From positions 1-7,541 of the forward strand of contig JACPAW010000042.1 in the NCBI GenBank assembly GCA_016180605.1: a stretch of DNA of 7,541 nt, read 5' to 3'. Positions 6,690 through 7,541 of the stretch are shown one piece after another (position 1 is the first letter of the stretch; each line of letters begins with the position of its first letter). The notes below the pieces were generated by a model. It was not told the origin of the DNA, did no database searches, and was given only the letters and a program-made list of their open reading frames with translations. A program made the position numbers and the translations under genes. The stretch comes from Candidatus Omnitrophota bacterium. Its GTDB lineage: Bacteria; Omnitrophota; Gorgyraeia; Aquiviventales; Aquiviventaceae.

Positions 6690-7541
6690 GGATTGGAGGG
6701 GGGGTTCATTTCATCCAGTACTTTAAGATTGGTTTGAGCCGGTTCAAATCCTGGGTTTAACACGAGCGCTTGTGACCAAGCTTGTCGTGCTTCATCCCAT
6801 TTTTCTTGAGCAGCGGCTACGAGTCCCACGTTCGTCTGTGTTTGAGCGCTCTGCGGATTCAATTGCAATGCCTTCTGTATGGCAAGATTCGCTTCCTCCA
6901 AAGCACCGATGCGCAGATTGGCAATACAGATTCCATTCCATGCCAGGATGTGGTCTTTCTTTCGATCGACAACCTCTCGAAACTCATGGAGGGCTAAGTC
7001 GGGTTCTCCAAGCCGCAGCTTCAATAGACCCAGCTGATAACGAGCTTCCACGTCATCCGGGACTAATCCCACCAGCTGTTGCAAGGCCTGTTGGGCTGCT
7101 TTTTCCTGGTTCAGGCGCAAAAAGATGCGGCTGAGATGTTGCAATACCGAAGGTTTGAAGGGCTCTATAGTATCTGCGGTTGTGTAAAGGGCAAAGGCAC
7201 TTTCGAAAAAACCAGACTGTTCCTCTAGCTGACCGAGTACTTCATGAGCAGCAGCCATCCGGGGATTAAGCTGTAAGGCCCGATGCAGGGCACGGCGAGC
7301 TTCTTCCTGTTTGTTTTGGAGGGCATACAAGCAGCCTAAGTCGTACCAAATGGATGCATCTTCGGAAACAATCCGAGCGGCTTCAAGATAAGCTGCAGTT
7401 GCCCTTAACAAATCGTTTTTCTGGTAAGCCTCCCAGCCGGCTTTAAGAAGATGTGACGGAGTGGAGGAATAAGATCCGGTAGCAGTGGAAGAAGATAACG
7501 AGATGGAACGGTCCTGTTGGGTTGGAGCACCCGATGCAAGA
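6686..7541 (-). CDS. TPR-repeat protein (5' end outside window)
   Basis: The frame is open to the window edge, giving at least 284 residues; the true start is not visible, and the TTG at 7411 is simply a Leu codon inside the first repeat. The visible N-terminal part is rich in Ser and Thr. From PSHLLKAGWEAYQ onward there are about seven tandem 34-residue TPR units, each with the usual helix pattern (for example WYDLGCLYALQNKQEEARRA and the recurring ALQLNP ends), and a final half helix. TPR proteins act as scaffolds for protein assembly; in pilus and secretion systems they often act as pilotins or assembly factors. No membrane segment is visible in this part. Its stop overlaps the pilin-like gene as ATGA, so the two are likely translated together and function together. 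Confidence 0.93.
   Translation of the reverse strand, partial: LASGAPTQQDRSISLSSSTATGSYSSTPSHLLKAGWEAYQKNDLLRATAAYLEAARIVSEDASIWYDLGCLYALQNKQEEARRALHRALQLNPRMAAAHEVLGQLEEQSGFFESAFALYTTADTIEPFKPSVLQHLSRIFLRLNQEKAAQQALQQLVGLVPDDVEARYQLGLLKLRLGEPDLALHEFREVVDRKKDHILAWNGICIANLRIGALEEANLAIQKALQLNPQSAQTQTNVGLVAAAQEKWDEARQAWSQALVLNPGFEPAQTNLKVLDEMNPPSNP

Noticed and set aside
7409..7411. TTG at 7411 as the TPR gene start
   Set aside because: It falls inside a TPR helix, and the frame stays open with TPR-like sequence to the window edge.

Overview
The window holds a plus-strand riboflavin-biosynthesis operon (157-4809) that meets, tail to tail, a minus-strand operon (7541-4813) encoding a TPR protein, a type IV pilin-like protein with a C-terminal HExxH domain, and a small exported protein. 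It is bacterial: compact, with roughly balanced base composition judged by eye and almost no intergenic space. No gene here names a species. A RibBA-RibH-NusB run combined with a pilin-like secretion gene would suit a Gram-negative bacterium of the PVC type (Verrucomicrobiota or Omnitrophota-like), but this is a weak inference.

Plus strand. After the GC-rich 3' end of an unrecognised upstream reading frame (3-149), a near-consensus sigma-70 promoter (-35 at 115-120, 17-bp spacer, -10 at 138-143) lies about seven bases before the ribBA start, so the transcript should be almost leaderless. Then come ribBA (RibB+RibA fusion), ribH (4-nt overlap), nusB (reading frame broken), a PHP-family phosphoesterase, ribD (deaminase+reductase) and ribE (riboflavin synthase). 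Together they cover every committed step from GTP and ribulose 5-phosphate to riboflavin except dephosphorylation of the pyrimidine intermediate. The PHP gene is an obvious positional candidate for that step. Three things are abnormal: nusB needs a one-base shift near 1960-1985; ribE lacks the family's N-terminal MFTGIVE block, with ribD running on into it out of frame; and RibH has Gln in place of the usual catalytic His. The two frame defects could be sequencing errors or real decay.

Minus strand. The TPR gene (seven 34-residue repeats, running off the window edge), the pilin-HExxH fusion gene and the exported-protein gene overlap by 4 nt at each junction, so they are probably translationally coupled and work together at the cell envelope. 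The fusion protein is the most unusual item: a prepilin signal and pilin-like head, an 80-residue glycine-rich linker, and a domain with HEGTH plus a downstream Glu, which suggests a zinc metallopeptidase tethered to a pilus or pseudopilus-like structure.

I found no tRNA, rRNA, CRISPR, insertion sequence or recognisable FMN riboswitch.
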